From contig NZ_KE386907.1 in NCBI RefSeq assembly GCF_000429485.1, forward strand, positions 629,096 to 693,095: 64,000 nucleotides of DNA, given 5' to 3'. This DNA comes from Aliagarivorans marinus DSM 23064. Its GTDB lineage: Bacteria; Pseudomonadota; Gammaproteobacteria; Enterobacterales; Celerinatantimonadaceae. Position 1 is the stretch's first letter. Every line of letters starts with the position of its first letter. The position numbers and the translations under genes are program-made. Shown piece by piece: positions 1 to 8,139 of the stretch. The notes beneath the pieces were generated by a model. It was not told the origin of the DNA. It searched no databases and was given only the letters and a program-made list of their open reading frames with translations.

Positions 1-1
1 A

Positions 2-1075
2 TCAGGTGCCCTCACCTATATCGCACCCGATGTCTACGTGCGAGGCAACTATGCCACCGACCCGGGTGGTCCAGTGAACAACGCTTCGTTAACAAACAAC
101 GATGTGGTGCCGGGCGCACCGGTACCTGCCGGCTATTTCATTCAACCCCTCAACGATAAGTGGGCGTGGGGCTTTGCAATGTTCTCAAATTTCGGTCTAG
201 CCAGTGAATTCCCTGCAGACTACCCTGCTGGCGCACTTGCCGGTGAAACCCATTTGATTACAGTGAACTTTAACCCCAACGTTTCTTACAGAATTAACGA
301 GCAATGGAGTGTCGGTGCCGGCTTCAACGCGGTTTATGGCGATGCGGAACTGAAACGTAACTTTGGCGTTGCTGCTCCTGATCCATACTCGCCAAGCAAC
401 GTGTCAGCCTCGCTGAAAGGTGATGGCTGGGGCTTTGGCTGGAATATTGGCCTGATGTGGGAGCTTAACGAGGACCATCGCTTCGGACTCGCTTATCGGT
501 CTAAGATTGATGTAGATTTTGAAGGTGACTACTACTCAGACCTTCCCGAGGGACTGATAGCAGGGCCCAATGGCCCAGCTGGAACCAGTGGCCAGAACAT
601 CCCTGGAGAGCTAACCCTGAATCTACCCGATATGTTGGAGTTCTCCGGTTACCACCGCCTCAATGAAAAGTTTGCAGTGCACTATAGCTATATGTGGATT
701 GGTTGGAGCACCTTCCAAGAGATCCGCGGTACCACCGAAGAATATGGCACGGTACTGCAAAAGGATGAGAAGTTCTCGAACTCTTACCGAGTCGGCGTGG
801 GCGGTACCTGGTATATGAACCCCAAATGGGAGTTGCGTGCCGGCGTATCGTTCGATCGCACCCCATCACGTACCCTCCCATCGATCAGTATTCCGGATAA
901 CAACCGCTGGAATTACGGCGCTGGGGCGACCTACCACTGGAGCGATCATCAGAGCTTTGATGCAGGCTTTTTCTTCATCCACGGCAAGAAAGGCGCGTTT
1001 GTGGAAGAGGAGATCCCGTTCACCTCGAAGGGTAATGCTTACGTGATCAGCATGCAGTACAACCACAGTTTCTAA
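2..1075 (+). CDS. FadL/OmpP1-family outer-membrane transport protein (5' truncated)
   Basis: C-terminal part of a FadL-type beta-barrel, the family that carries long-chain fatty acids or other hydrophobic substrates across the outer membrane. The reading frame is open to the left edge, where it reads GALTYIAPDVYV before the internal GTG at 38, so the true start lies outside the window. Family signs are the NPNVSYRINEQWSVGAGF strand near the start, the repeated amphipathic strands with aromatic girdles (WGFGWNIGLMW, FGLAYRSKID), the LPDMLEFSGYHRL segment, and a last strand ending in Phe (MQYNHSF), as expected for barrel insertion by the Bam complex. The substrate cannot be read from sequence. 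A hairpin follows the stop codon. Confidence 0.88.
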   Translation, partial: SGALTYIAPDVYVRGNYATDPGGPVNNASLTNNDVVPGAPVPAGYFIQPLNDKWAWGFAMFSNFGLASEFPADYPAGALAGETHLITVNFNPNVSYRINEQWSVGAGFNAVYGDAELKRNFGVAAPDPYSPSNVSASLKGDGWGFGWNIGLMWELNEDHRFGLAYRSKIDVDFEGDYYSDLPEGLIAGPNGPAGTSGQNIPGELTLNLPDMLEFSGYHRLNEKFAVHYSYMWIGWSTFQEIRGTTEEYGTVLQKDEKFSNSYRVGVGGTWYMNPKWELRAGVSFDRTPSRTLPSISIPDNNRWNYGAGATYHWSDHQSFDAGFFFIHGKKGAFVEEEIPFTSKGNAYVISMQYNHSF

Positions 1076-1103
1076 TCACCGCTGCAGCTAGTTTCGAGTA
1101 ATT

Positions 1104-1138
1104 GGGGCCGCACAACGTTGTTGGAGCGGCCCTTGTTC
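1104..1138 (+). terminator. Possible terminator of the FadL-like gene
   Basis: GGGCCGC at 1105-1111 pairs with GCGGCCC at 1126-1132 around a loop holding the small palindrome ACAACGTTGT. A weak T-rich stretch (TTGTTCT) follows. The position about 30 bases after the stop codon fits, but the T tract is poor. Confidence 0.4.
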
Positions 1139-1228
1139 TACCAAAGTCTCTTGACGCACCTATTAAGCAGGTAAACACTTACTATAGCCATCGAGGCAGC
1201 CGCAGGGTCTTGCCGCGATGATTATCGT

Positions 1229-1246
1229 AACCTTAACGTAAGGGTT
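1229..1246 (+). promoter_or_regulatory. Candidate MerR/LiuR-type operator
   Basis: AACCTTAACGTAAGGGTT is a near-palindrome (one base is missing from the left arm) ending 7 bases before the TTG start of the MerR-family gene. Its core TTAACGTAA resembles the LiuR-type motif as I remember it. Autoregulation is inferred from position only. Confidence 0.4.
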
Positions 1247-1253
1247 AAATAGA

Positions 1254-1685
1254 TTGGCACTAAATCACAGCCCCGCAGAGTTCACCATTGGGCAACTGGC
1301 CAAGGAGTTTGAGGTCAGCACCCGCAGCATTCGTTTCTACGAAGACGAAGGCCTGCTCAGCCCACAGCGCAGCGGCAATCAGCGTTTGTACAACAAACAC
1401 GATAAGTTGCGATTAAAGCTGGTTCTGAGGGGAAAACGCTTGGGTTTCTCGCTGGCAGAGATTAAAGAGCTGTTCGACCTATACGATGCCAAGCTCACTA
1501 CCAATTACGAGATTAAGGCCTTGCTGCATATCATCACCAATAAACGGCAAAGCTTGCTGCAGCAGCTGGAGGATATTCAGGTAGTGCTAATGGAGTTGAA
1601 GTCTGCCGAGCGACGCTGTTACCTCGCTCAGCAAAAGATTGGCGAAGGCAATCACGCCCCCGCCGCTCGTTCAAAAGAGCCCTAG
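1254..1685 (+). CDS. MerR-family transcriptional regulator, LiuR-like
   Basis: A 143-residue MerR-family regulator. The N-terminal winged helix-turn-helix begins FTIGQLAKEFEVSTRSIRFY and is followed by the LRGKRLGFSLAEIKELFDLYD segment that is typical of LiuR, the regulator of leucine/isovalerate degradation genes in Shewanella-like bacteria. The C-terminal half is a dimerisation coiled coil (about residues 80-125). There is no cluster of effector-binding Cys residues as in metal-sensing MerR proteins. The start is TTG at 1254; an upstream near-palindrome could be its own operator. LiuR normally sits beside liu genes, but here the next gene is grxD on the other strand and no liu gene is in view, so its target is uncertain. 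Its stop codon overlaps the end of grxD. Confidence 0.8.
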   Translation: MALNHSPAEFTIGQLAKEFEVSTRSIRFYEDEGLLSPQRSGNQRLYNKHDKLRLKLVLRGKRLGFSLAEIKELFDLYDAKLTTNYEIKALLHIITNKRQSLLQQLEDIQVVLMELKSAERRCYLAQQKIGEGNHAPAARSKEP

Positions 1686-2020
1686 GCTTCTTCTGAGTCG
1701 CCGTGTTTCGCTGCGCACTCTTTGATAACGGTTTGTAGTTCACCACTGCGGAACATTTCCACCACGATGTCACAACCACCCACCAACTCGCCATCTACCC
1801 AAAGCTGTGGGAAGGTTGGCCAATCTGCATATTTCGGCAGTTCCGCGCGAATATCGGGGTTTTGCAGGATATCTACATAAGCAAAGCGTTCACCGCATTC
1901 CATTACCGCTTGTACGGCCTGGGCAGAGAAACCACAGCTCGGGAACTTAGGAGAGCCCTTCATGTACAACAAAATGGGGTTCTCGGCGATCTGCTGCTTA
2001 ATTTTATCTACAGTTTCCAT
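1682..2020 (-). CDS. grxD: Monothiol glutaredoxin Grx4
   Basis: A 112-residue CGFS-type monothiol glutaredoxin. Members bind a glutathione-ligated [2Fe-2S] cluster as homodimers or with BolA proteins and take part in iron-sulfur delivery and iron sensing. The active-site motif is PSCGFS with the cluster-binding Cys at residue 29, and the preceding [15 protein letters not shown] is near-identical to E. coli Grx4. I chose ATG at 2020 because [10 protein letters not shown] aligns with the E. coli N-terminus; a TTG six codons upstream is possible. The gene converges on the MerR-type gene, overlapping it by 4 bases, and is divergent from sodB, so two genes of iron/oxidative physiology share this intergenic region. 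Confidence 0.93.
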   Translation of the reverse strand: METVDKIKQQIAENPILLYMKGSPKFPSCGFSAQAVQAVMECGERFAYVDILQNPDIRAELPKYADWPTFPQLWVDGELVGGCDIVVEMFRSGELQTVIKECAAKHGDSEEA

Positions 2021-2148
2021 ATGTTTGTCTCTACTCAAATTTTAGTGTGCTAACACTAGCAGTTTTGCCAGGTCATTTCATCAAATTGCGCTGGATCAAT
2101 TTTTTTTTGCGCTCAGGGTTTCACAGTCATAATGCGAGTGTTAGACTC

Positions 2149-2174
2149 ATTAGTAAAGATTTTGCTTTACTAAT
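2149..2174 (+). promoter_or_regulatory. Perfect inverted repeat in the sodB leader
   Basis: ATTAGTAAAG at 2149-2158 pairs base for base with CTTTACTAAT at 2165-2174 around the six-base loop ATTTTG. It lies 40 bases before the sodB start, so it is either an RNA hairpin in the 5' untranslated region or an operator. A possible -10 element (CATAAT, 2128-2133) lies upstream. Confidence 0.5.
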
Positions 2175-2214
2175 TAATAGCAAGCCAACCAAGGCAACTA
2201 AAGGAGAGAGAAAC

Positions 2215-2796
2215 ATGGCATTCACGCTACCAGCACTACCTTACGCTCAGGACGCGCTCGAGCCACACATCTCAGCAGAAACTCTGTCTTACCACTACGG
2301 CAAACACCACAACACCTACGTGGTTAAGCTAAACGGTCTGATTGAAGGCACTGAGCTGGAAGGTAAGTCTTTGGAAGAGATCGTTAAGAGCTCAAGCGGT
2401 GGTGTATTTAACAATGCTGCTCAGGTTTGGAACCACACCTTCTACTGGAACTGCTTGGCACCTAACGCTGGCGGCGAGCCAAGCGGCGCACTGGCAGACG
2501 CTATCGCAGCTAACTTCGGTTCGTTCGACGAGTTCGTAGCCAAGTTCACCGACAGCGCAATCAACAACTTCGGTTCGAGCTGGACCTGGTTGGTGAAAAA
2601 TGCCGACGGCAGCCTGGCCATCGTTAACACCAGCAACGCAGCCACTCCGCTGACCGAAGAAGGTGTAACCCCACTGCTGACTTGCGATCTGTGGGAACAC
2701 GCTTACTACATCGACTACCGCAACCTGCGCCCTGACTACCTGAAAGCCTTCTGGGCACTGGTTAACTGGGACTTCGTTGCAGAAAACCTGGGCTAA
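2215..2796 (+). CDS. sodB: Superoxide dismutase [Fe]
   Basis: Cytoplasmic iron superoxide dismutase of 193 residues; it converts superoxide to oxygen and hydrogen peroxide. The metal ligands are visible as His27 (SYHYGKHH), His74 (VWNHTFYW), Asp158 and His162 (CDLWEHAYY). The AAQVWNH segment with Gln70 marks the iron rather than the manganese type. The ATG at 2215 follows AAGGAGAGAG, a strong ribosome-binding site. The gene is followed by a clear terminator and so is probably monocistronic. A perfect hairpin sits in the leader. In E. coli the sodB leader is controlled by Fur and the RyhB small RNA; whether that applies here cannot be seen. Confidence 0.97.
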   Translation: MAFTLPALPYAQDALEPHISAETLSYHYGKHHNTYVVKLNGLIEGTELEGKSLEEIVKSSSGGVFNNAAQVWNHTFYWNCLAPNAGGEPSGALADAIAANFGSFDEFVAKFTDSAINNFGSSWTWLVKNADGSLAIVNTSNAATPLTEEGVTPLLTCDLWEHAYYIDYRNLRPDYLKAFWALVNWDFVAENLG

Positions 2797-2810
2797 TCTC
2801 AGCCAGATGT

Positions 2811-2838
2811 AAAAAGGGCGCTAAATGCGCCCTTTTTT
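2811..2838 (+). terminator. Rho-independent terminator of sodB
   Basis: AAAAAGGGCGC, loop TAAAT, GCGCCC, then six T residues at 2833-2838. A classic intrinsic terminator 14 bases after the stop codon. Confidence 0.9.
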
Positions 2839-2870
2839 GTACCTTCAATTCGCGACGAGCTGCTACTAAC

Positions 2871-3488
2871 CTACTCGTGCGCCAGATTGCTCTTGATGGT
2901 TTCAATCGCCAAAGCGGCCACTTCGCGCAGTTCTTGCTCGCTCACCCCATTAGTCACATGCACGGTCAGCCCCTGCAGTATCGTCGCCAAATAGTGGGCT
3001 AGCCCATCGGCACTGATGCCATCACGTAGCTCCCCTTGCGCTTTAGCCAGACGAACCCGCTCTTTTAGGGCCTCTCCCCCTTGCTTGCGGCGCTCAATCA
3101 GCGCTTGCTTTACGCTGCTTGCAGCATCGCTGCACAGTAATGCGCCCTGCACCACGATACAGCCTTGTGGTTGAGTCGGATCGCTAAGGTTGGTCACAGC
3201 ATGCTCGAGCATATACTCGACACTCTCAAGCAAGGTTGGCTGCTCTAAAGATTGATAAAAGAAGGCACCGTGGCGGTCTTCGTAGAGCTCGATGGCCTGT
3301 AAGAACAGCTGTTCTTTGTTACCAAACGCCGAGTACAGGCTCGGTTTGTTGATACCCATCGCCTGAGTCAAATCATTAAGCGAGGTGCCGTCGTAGCCTT
3401 TTCGCCAAAATACGTCGAGCGCTTGCTCCAAAGCATGGTCTATATCAAAACAGCGAGGGCGCCCTAGGGCAGAACACGAACCAACCAC
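2871..3488 (-). CDS. TetR-family repressor next to an RND efflux operon
   Basis: A 205-residue TetR-family regulator. The N-terminal helix-turn-helix reads ALDVFWRKGYDGTSLNDLTQ followed by MGINKPSLYSAFGNKEQLF (about residues 22-60). The C-terminal ligand-binding domain is variable, so the inducer is unknown. The start is GTG at 3488, supported by AAAGGT eight bases upstream. It is transcribed divergently from the pump genes, and two copies of a TATACC-type palindrome lie in the shared intergenic region, one directly on the pump promoter. By analogy with AcrR/MexR-type systems it probably represses the pump and possibly itself. The last bases lie close to the sodB terminator. Confidence 0.9.
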   Translation of the reverse strand: MVGSCSALGRPRCFDIDHALEQALDVFWRKGYDGTSLNDLTQAMGINKPSLYSAFGNKEQLFLQAIELYEDRHGAFFYQSLEQPTLLESVEYMLEHAVTNLSDPTQPQGCIVVQGALLCSDAASSVKQALIERRKQGGEALKERVRLAKAQGELRDGISADGLAHYLATILQGLTVHVTNGVSEQELREVAALAIETIKSNLAHE

Positions 3489-3558
3489 GTTAGATTACCT
3501 TTAGTTTTTACTGACTCAATAATAAGCCTTGCCTATTCGTCTCGTCCAGTTGCTTTTT

Positions 3559-3574
3559 TATACCATTCAGTACA
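3559..3574 (+). promoter_or_regulatory. Upstream TetR-type operator copy (imperfect)
   Basis: TATACCATTCAGTACA matches the downstream palindrome at 3609-3624 in its left half and partly in its right half. The two start exactly 50 bases apart. Inferred second binding site for the adjacent TetR regulator. Confidence 0.5.
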
Positions 3575-3581
3575 AAAACCC

Positions 3582-3625
3582 TTGATCAAGATCACTTTTA
3601 GGCCATATTATACCGAACGGTATAA
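3582..3625 (+). promoter_or_regulatory. Efflux operon promoter with overlapping operator
   Basis: A possible -35 (TTGATC, 3582-3587) and -10 (TATTAT, 3606-3611) are 18 bases apart. The palindrome TTATACCG-AA-CGGTATAA (3608-3625, perfect 8-base arms) overlaps the -10 and the likely start of transcription, the usual place for a repressor of the TetR family. Confidence 0.6.
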
Positions 3626-3659
3626 AATTTTTGTCAACTTTTACTACAGGGAACGTAAT

Positions 3660-4871
3660 ATGGCCACGCTAACTCCCCGTCTATTTCTTGCGTCGCTTAT
3701 CGCATCGTCCAGCCTGCTGCTGAGTGCTTGCGGAGAGCTACAAGCGTCTGAACCTGCAGCCAGTGCGCCACCACCTCCGTCAGTTGAAGTGGCAGAGGTA
3801 TTGGTGGAGCAGATCGTCGAGACCGATCAATACACCGGCCGACTATCTTCACCGGATACCGTGCGGGTGATCCCGCGTGTATCCGGCTACTTGGAAGAAG
3901 TGGCGTTTGAAGAAGGCAGCTTGGTGGAAGAAGGTCAGGTGCTGTTTCGCATCGACTCGCGCATCTTCGCCGCCGAAGTTGCCCGACTGGAAGCCGAGCT
4001 AGATAGCGCCAACAGTAGCCTTAGCCAAGCTCGCAAAGACTACCAGCGCGCCAAGCAGCTAAGCGCTCAACAAGCCATCTCTGAAGAGTTACTCGATGGC
4101 CGCTTTACCAGCATGCAGCGCAGCGCCGCCTCGGTAGCCGCCATTGAAGCCTCGCTGACCCGCGCCCGCCTCGACCTTGAGTTTAGTGAGGTACGCGCGC
4201 CCATCTCAGGTCGCGTATCCAACGCGCAGGTGACCGAGGGTAACTACGTCACCGCAGGGCAAAGCGAGCTCACCCGCTTGGTCTCCACCGATGAGATCCA
4301 TGCCTACTTCGATGTGGATGAGCAGAGCTTCCTGCGTTATCAGGAGCTAACCACCTCCGCCTTGGGCCAGCAGGTACAGATGGCGCTAGCCGACGAATCA
4401 GGCTTCCCCCATCAGGGTGAGATCGACTTTGTCGACAACGCGCTAAACCAGCAGACCGGCACCATTCGCCTGCGCGCCAACTTTGCCAACCCCAACAGCC
4501 AGTTGTTGCCCGGCATGTTTGCTCGCATCCAGCTTTCGGGTAGCCAGCCCTATCAAAGCGTGCTGATCGACGATAAAGCCATCGGCACTGATCTGAACAA
4601 CAAGTTCGTGCTGGTGTTGGACGAACAGCAAGCAGTGCAATATCGCTTAGTGGAGCTGGGTGAGCAGGTGCATGGCCTGCGTGTTATCGCCTCAGGCTTG
4701 CAAGCTGGCGACCGTATCGTGGTGAACGGCCTGCAGCGCGTGCGTCCCGGCATGCCGGTCACGCCGGTAGATAAGCCAATGGCCAGCGAGCAGCAGCTGC
4801 AACAACTACGTCAAGCGCAGGGCGAGCTAGTAAGCGCTGCCTCCGCCGCCTTGGCCGAGCAACAAGGATAA
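3660..4871 (+). CDS. RND efflux periplasmic adaptor (membrane fusion lipoprotein)
   Basis: A 403-residue HlyD/AcrA-type adaptor that bridges the inner-membrane RND pump and an outer-membrane channel. The N-terminus is a lipoprotein signal peptide with lipobox LSAC and Cys24 as the lipid-modified residue. Then come the barrel-sandwich half motif (VRVIPRVSGYLEEVAFEEGSL), a coiled-coil hairpin of about 75 residues (RLEAELDSANSSLSQARKDY onward), the second lipoyl half (RAPISGRVSNAQVTEGNYV) and a C-terminal beta-barrel. I chose ATG at 3660 (after ACAGGGAACGTAAT) because the signal peptide starts there; an upstream in-frame start would run across the operator. The permease gene follows 7 bases after the stop. 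No outer-membrane factor gene is present, so the pump probably uses TolC encoded elsewhere. Confidence 0.94.
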   Translation: MATLTPRLFLASLIASSSLLLSACGELQASEPAASAPPPPSVEVAEVLVEQIVETDQYTGRLSSPDTVRVIPRVSGYLEEVAFEEGSLVEEGQVLFRIDSRIFAAEVARLEAELDSANSSLSQARKDYQRAKQLSAQQAISEELLDGRFTSMQRSAASVAAIEASLTRARLDLEFSEVRAPISGRVSNAQVTEGNYVTAGQSELTRLVSTDEIHAYFDVDEQSFLRYQELTTSALGQQVQMALADESGFPHQGEIDFVDNALNQQTGTIRLRANFANPNSQLLPGMFARIQLSGSQPYQSVLIDDKAIGTDLNNKFVLVLDEQQAVQYRLVELGEQVHGLRVIASGLQAGDRIVVNGLQRVRPGMPVTPVDKPMASEQQLQQLRQAQGELVSAASAALAEQQG

Positions 4872-4878
4872 TTTGCCC

Positions 4879-7800
4879 ATGTTTTCGCAGTTTTTCATTA
4901 AACGCCCCATCTTTGCAGCCGTATTATCGCTGCTGATCTTTATCGGTGGGGCGATTGCGGTATGGCAGCTGCCGATTACCGAATACCCAGAAGTGGTACC
5001 GCCCACCGTGGTGGTCACCGCCAACTATCCGGGCGCCAACCCGAAAGTGATTGCCAGCACCGTGGCTTCGCCGCTTGAGGAAGAGATCAACGGTGTGGAA
5101 GACATGCTGTATATGTCGTCCCAAGCCACCTCTGATGGCCGCATGACCCTCACCGTCACCTTTGCCATCGGCACCGATGTAGACAAGGCCACCACCTTGG
5201 TACAGAACCGGGTTGACCGCGCCCTGCCCCGCCTGCCCGAAGAAGTGCAGCGCTTAGGGGTGGTGACCGAGAAATCCTCGCCCGATCTCACCATGGTGGT
5301 CCACTTGGTCTCCGACCAGCCTCACTACGATTTGCTCTACCTCTCCAACTACGCAGCACTGAATGTGCGCGACGAGCTGGCGCGTATTGAAGGCGCCGGC
5401 GCGGTGCGTCAGTTTGGCGGTGGAGAGTACAGCCTGCGGATCTGGCTGGATCCAAACAAAGTGGCCTCGCTCGGCCTTAATCCCGGCGACGTGGTAGCGG
5501 CAATCCGCGAGCAAAACCAACAAGCAGCGGCCGGTAGTCTTGGCTCACAGCCAAGCAAAGAGGCGGAATTCCAACTGCTGATTAACGTGAAAGGCCGCTT
5601 GAGCAGCGTTGAAGAGTTTGCCGATATCATCATCAAGGTGGGCGATAACGGCGAGATCAGCCGCTTGGGCGATGTTGCTCGCATCGAGTTGGGCGCCGAT
5701 AACTACGCCCTGCGCTCGCTGCTGGATAACCGCGACGCCATCGCGATTGCCATCTTCCAGGCACCGGGCTCCAATGCAATTCAGATCTCCGAAGATGTGC
5801 GCGCCAAGATGGCCGAGCTGTCTCAGACCTTCCCGCAAGGCCTGAACTACGAGATTGTCTACGACCCAACCGTGTTTGTACGTGGCTCGATTGAGGCGGT
5901 GGTGAAAACCCTGCTCGAAGCGGTGCTGCTAGTTGTGCTTGTGGTGGTACTGTTCCTGCAAACCTGGCGCGCCTCGATTATCCCACTGGTTGCCGTACCC
6001 ATCTCCTTGGTGGGCACCTTTGCCTTTATGCAGCTAATGGGCTTCTCGCTCAACGCGCTGTCGCTGTTCGGCTTGGTACTCGCCATCGGTATTGTCGTGG
6101 ACGATGCCATCGTGGTGGTAGAGAACGTGGAGCGTAACATCGCCGATGGCCTGAGCCCGATTGCCGCAACCCAGCAAGCCATGAAAGAGGTAACCGGACC
6201 AATTATCGCTACCACCTTGGTGTTGGCCGCAGTGTTTATTCCCACTGCCTTTATGTCGGGCCTGACCGGTCAGTTCTACAAGCAGTTCGCCCTGACCATT
6301 ACCATCTCCACGGTGATCTCGGCGATTAACTCCTTAACCTTAAGCCCTGCACTGTCAGCCATGTTGCTGCGCAGCCATGACGCCCCCAAAGACTGGTTAA
6401 CCCGGGCAATGGACGCGTTGTTTGGCCGACTGATCTTTGCCCCATTTAACCGCCTGTTTAACTGGGGTGCCGGGGTATACGCCAATGTGCTGCGCAAGGT
6501 TATCCGTATGGGCCTGCTGGTTGGTATCGTCTATGTCGGCCTGCTAGCAGTCACTGGGCAGCAGTTTAAGAACACGCCCACCGGTTATGTGCCGGGGCAA
6601 GACAAACAATACTTGGTTGCCTTTGCTCAACTGCCTGATGCGGCCTCACTGGAACGCACCGAAGCGGTAATGAAGCAGATGTCAGAGATTGCGCTGGCCC
6701 AGCCAGGGGTTGAGCACTCGGTCGCCTTCCCGGGGCTGAGCATCAACGGCTTTACCAACAGCCCGAACAGCGGGATTGTGTTTACGCCATTGGCGGATTT
6801 CGACGAGCGGCAAGACCCAAGCATGTCAGCGGGCGCCATTGCCGGAGCGCTTAATCAGAAGTTTGCCGCCATCCCCGATGCCTTTATCGCTATCTTCCCG
6901 CCTCCGCCGGTACAAGGGCTAGGCACTATTGGTGGCTTCCGCTTGCAGATCCAAGATAGAGCCAACTTGGGCTATGAAGAGCTGTATCGTGTAAGCCAAG
7001 AGGTGATTATGAAGGCATGGGCACACCCTGCGCTCACTGGCGTGTTCTCCAGCTATCAGGTGAATGTGCCACAGCTGCAGCTGGACTTGGATCGCACCAA
7101 GGCGATGCAGCAAGACCTGGCGCTCAACGATGTGTTCAGCACCCTGCAGGCGTATATGGGCTCGACCTACGTGAACGACTTCAACCAGTTTGGCCGTACC
7201 TATCAGGTCAACGTGCAAGCCGATGAAGCCTATCGTCAAACACCTGAGCAAATCAGCCAGCTTAAGGTGCGCAACGCTGAAGGCGCGATGATCCCGCTCG
7301 GCTCGTTTGTGGATGTAGACTACGTGGCAGGCCCGGACCGGGTGATGCACTACAACGCCTACACCACCGCCGAGATCAACGGTGGCCCGGCGCCCGGATT
7401 TAGCTCCGGCGAAGCCCAAGCCGCCATCGAGCAGATCTTAAGCGAGACCTTGCCCATCGGTATGAGCTACGAGTGGACCGAGCTGACCTACCAGCAGATC
7501 CTGGCCGGTAACACCGCTCTGTTGATCTACCCGCTGGTGATCCTGTTGGTGTTCCTGGTGTTGGCTGCGCAGTATGAAAGCCTGCGCCTGCCGCTGGCGA
7601 TTATCCTGATTATTCCGATGACCCTGCTGTCGGCGATTACCGGAGTGATTATCTGGGGTGGCGACAACAACATCTTCACTCAGATTGGCTTAATTGTATT
7701 GGTGGGTCTGGCGACCAAAAACGCCATCTTGATTGTTGAGTTCGCCAAGGAGCTGCAGGAGCAAGGCCGCGATGCGCTAGAAGCGGTTTTGGAAGCCTCG

Positions 7801-8067
7801 CGCCTGCGTTTGCGCCCCATCCTGATGACCTCCATCGCCTTTATTATGGGCGTGGTGCCGATGGTTTACTCCAGCGGCGCTGGCGCAGAGATGCGCCAAG
7901 CCATGGGCGTGGCGGTATTCGCCGGGATGATTGGCGTAACCTTCTTTGGCCTGTTGCTGACGCCGCTGTTCTACTATGTACTGGCCCGCAAGAAAGCCAA
8001 GCCAGAGTCAGAACCAGAAAGCCAAGCCGCCCAGCCAGCCCTGCTGGACGAAGCCGCCGCCAAATAG
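4879..8067 (+). CDS. RND multidrug efflux permease, HAE1 family (AcrB/MexB-like)
   Basis: A 1062-residue proton-driven inner-membrane pump. It begins FSQFFIKRPIFAAVLSLLI, the standard first transmembrane helix, and has the two-fold repeat of the family: large periplasmic loops after helices 1 and 7 and twelve helices in total. The proton-relay residues are visible as the Asp pair near 408-409 (GIVVDDAIVVVENVERN) and the Lys near 947 (GLATKNAILIVEFAKEL). ATG at 4879 is preceded by AAGGAT at a spacing of 9. It is cotranscribed with the adaptor and followed by a strong terminator. Substrates cannot be predicted, but this clade usually exports amphiphilic drugs, dyes or bile-salt-like compounds. 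Confidence 0.96.
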   Translation: MFSQFFIKRPIFAAVLSLLIFIGGAIAVWQLPITEYPEVVPPTVVVTANYPGANPKVIASTVASPLEEEINGVEDMLYMSSQATSDGRMTLTVTFAIGTDVDKATTLVQNRVDRALPRLPEEVQRLGVVTEKSSPDLTMVVHLVSDQPHYDLLYLSNYAALNVRDELARIEGAGAVRQFGGGEYSLRIWLDPNKVASLGLNPGDVVAAIREQNQQAAAGSLGSQPSKEAEFQLLINVKGRLSSVEEFADIIIKVGDNGEISRLGDVARIELGADNYALRSLLDNRDAIAIAIFQAPGSNAIQISEDVRAKMAELSQTFPQGLNYEIVYDPTVFVRGSIEAVVKTLLEAVLLVVLVVVLFLQTWRASIIPLVAVPISLVGTFAFMQLMGFSLNALSLFGLVLAIGIVVDDAIVVVENVERNIADGLSPIAATQQAMKEVTGPIIATTLVLAAVFIPTAFMSGLTGQFYKQFALTITISTVISAINSLTLSPALSAMLLRSHDAPKDWLTRAMDALFGRLIFAPFNRLFNWGAGVYANVLRKVIRMGLLVGIVYVGLLAVTGQQFKNTPTGYVPGQDKQYLVAFAQLPDAASLERTEAVMKQMSEIALAQPGVEHSVAFPGLSINGFTNSPNSGIVFTPLADFDERQDPSMSAGAIAGALNQKFAAIPDAFIAIFPPPPVQGLGTIGGFRLQIQDRANLGYEELYRVSQEVIMKAWAHPALTGVFSSYQVNVPQLQLDLDRTKAMQQDLALNDVFSTLQAYMGSTYVNDFNQFGRTYQVNVQADEAYRQTPEQISQLKVRNAEGAMIPLGSFVDVDYVAGPDRVMHYNAYTTAEINGGPAPGFSSGEAQAAIEQILSETLPIGMSYEWTELTYQQILAGNTALLIYPLVILLVFLVLAAQYESLRLPLAIILIIPMTLLSAITGVIIWGGDNNIFTQIGLIVLVGLATKNAILIVEFAKELQEQGRDALEAVLEASRLRLRPILMTSIAFIMGVVPMVYSSGAGAEMRQAMGVAVFAGMIGVTFFGLLLTPLFYYVLARKKAKPESEPESQAAQPALLDEAAAK

Positions 8068-8089
8068 CAACGCTGGCGCTAAACATCAA

Positions 8090-8121
8090 AGCGCGCTCGG
8101 GTTAGCCTGAGCGCGCTTTTT
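8090..8121 (+). terminator. Terminator of the efflux operon
   Basis: AGCGCGCTC at 8090-8098 pairs with GAGCGCGCT at 8109-8117, with three further pairs inside, then a T tract at 8117-8121. It lies between convergent genes, but on the minus strand the T run is short, so it serves mainly the efflux operon. Confidence 0.88.
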
Positions 8122-8139
8122 CATGGCTAGCGAATAAAG

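Noticed and set aside
2-40. FadL-like gene as a broken gene starting at GTG 38
   Set aside because: The frame is open to the window edge and codes for matching family sequence, so it is only cut by the window.
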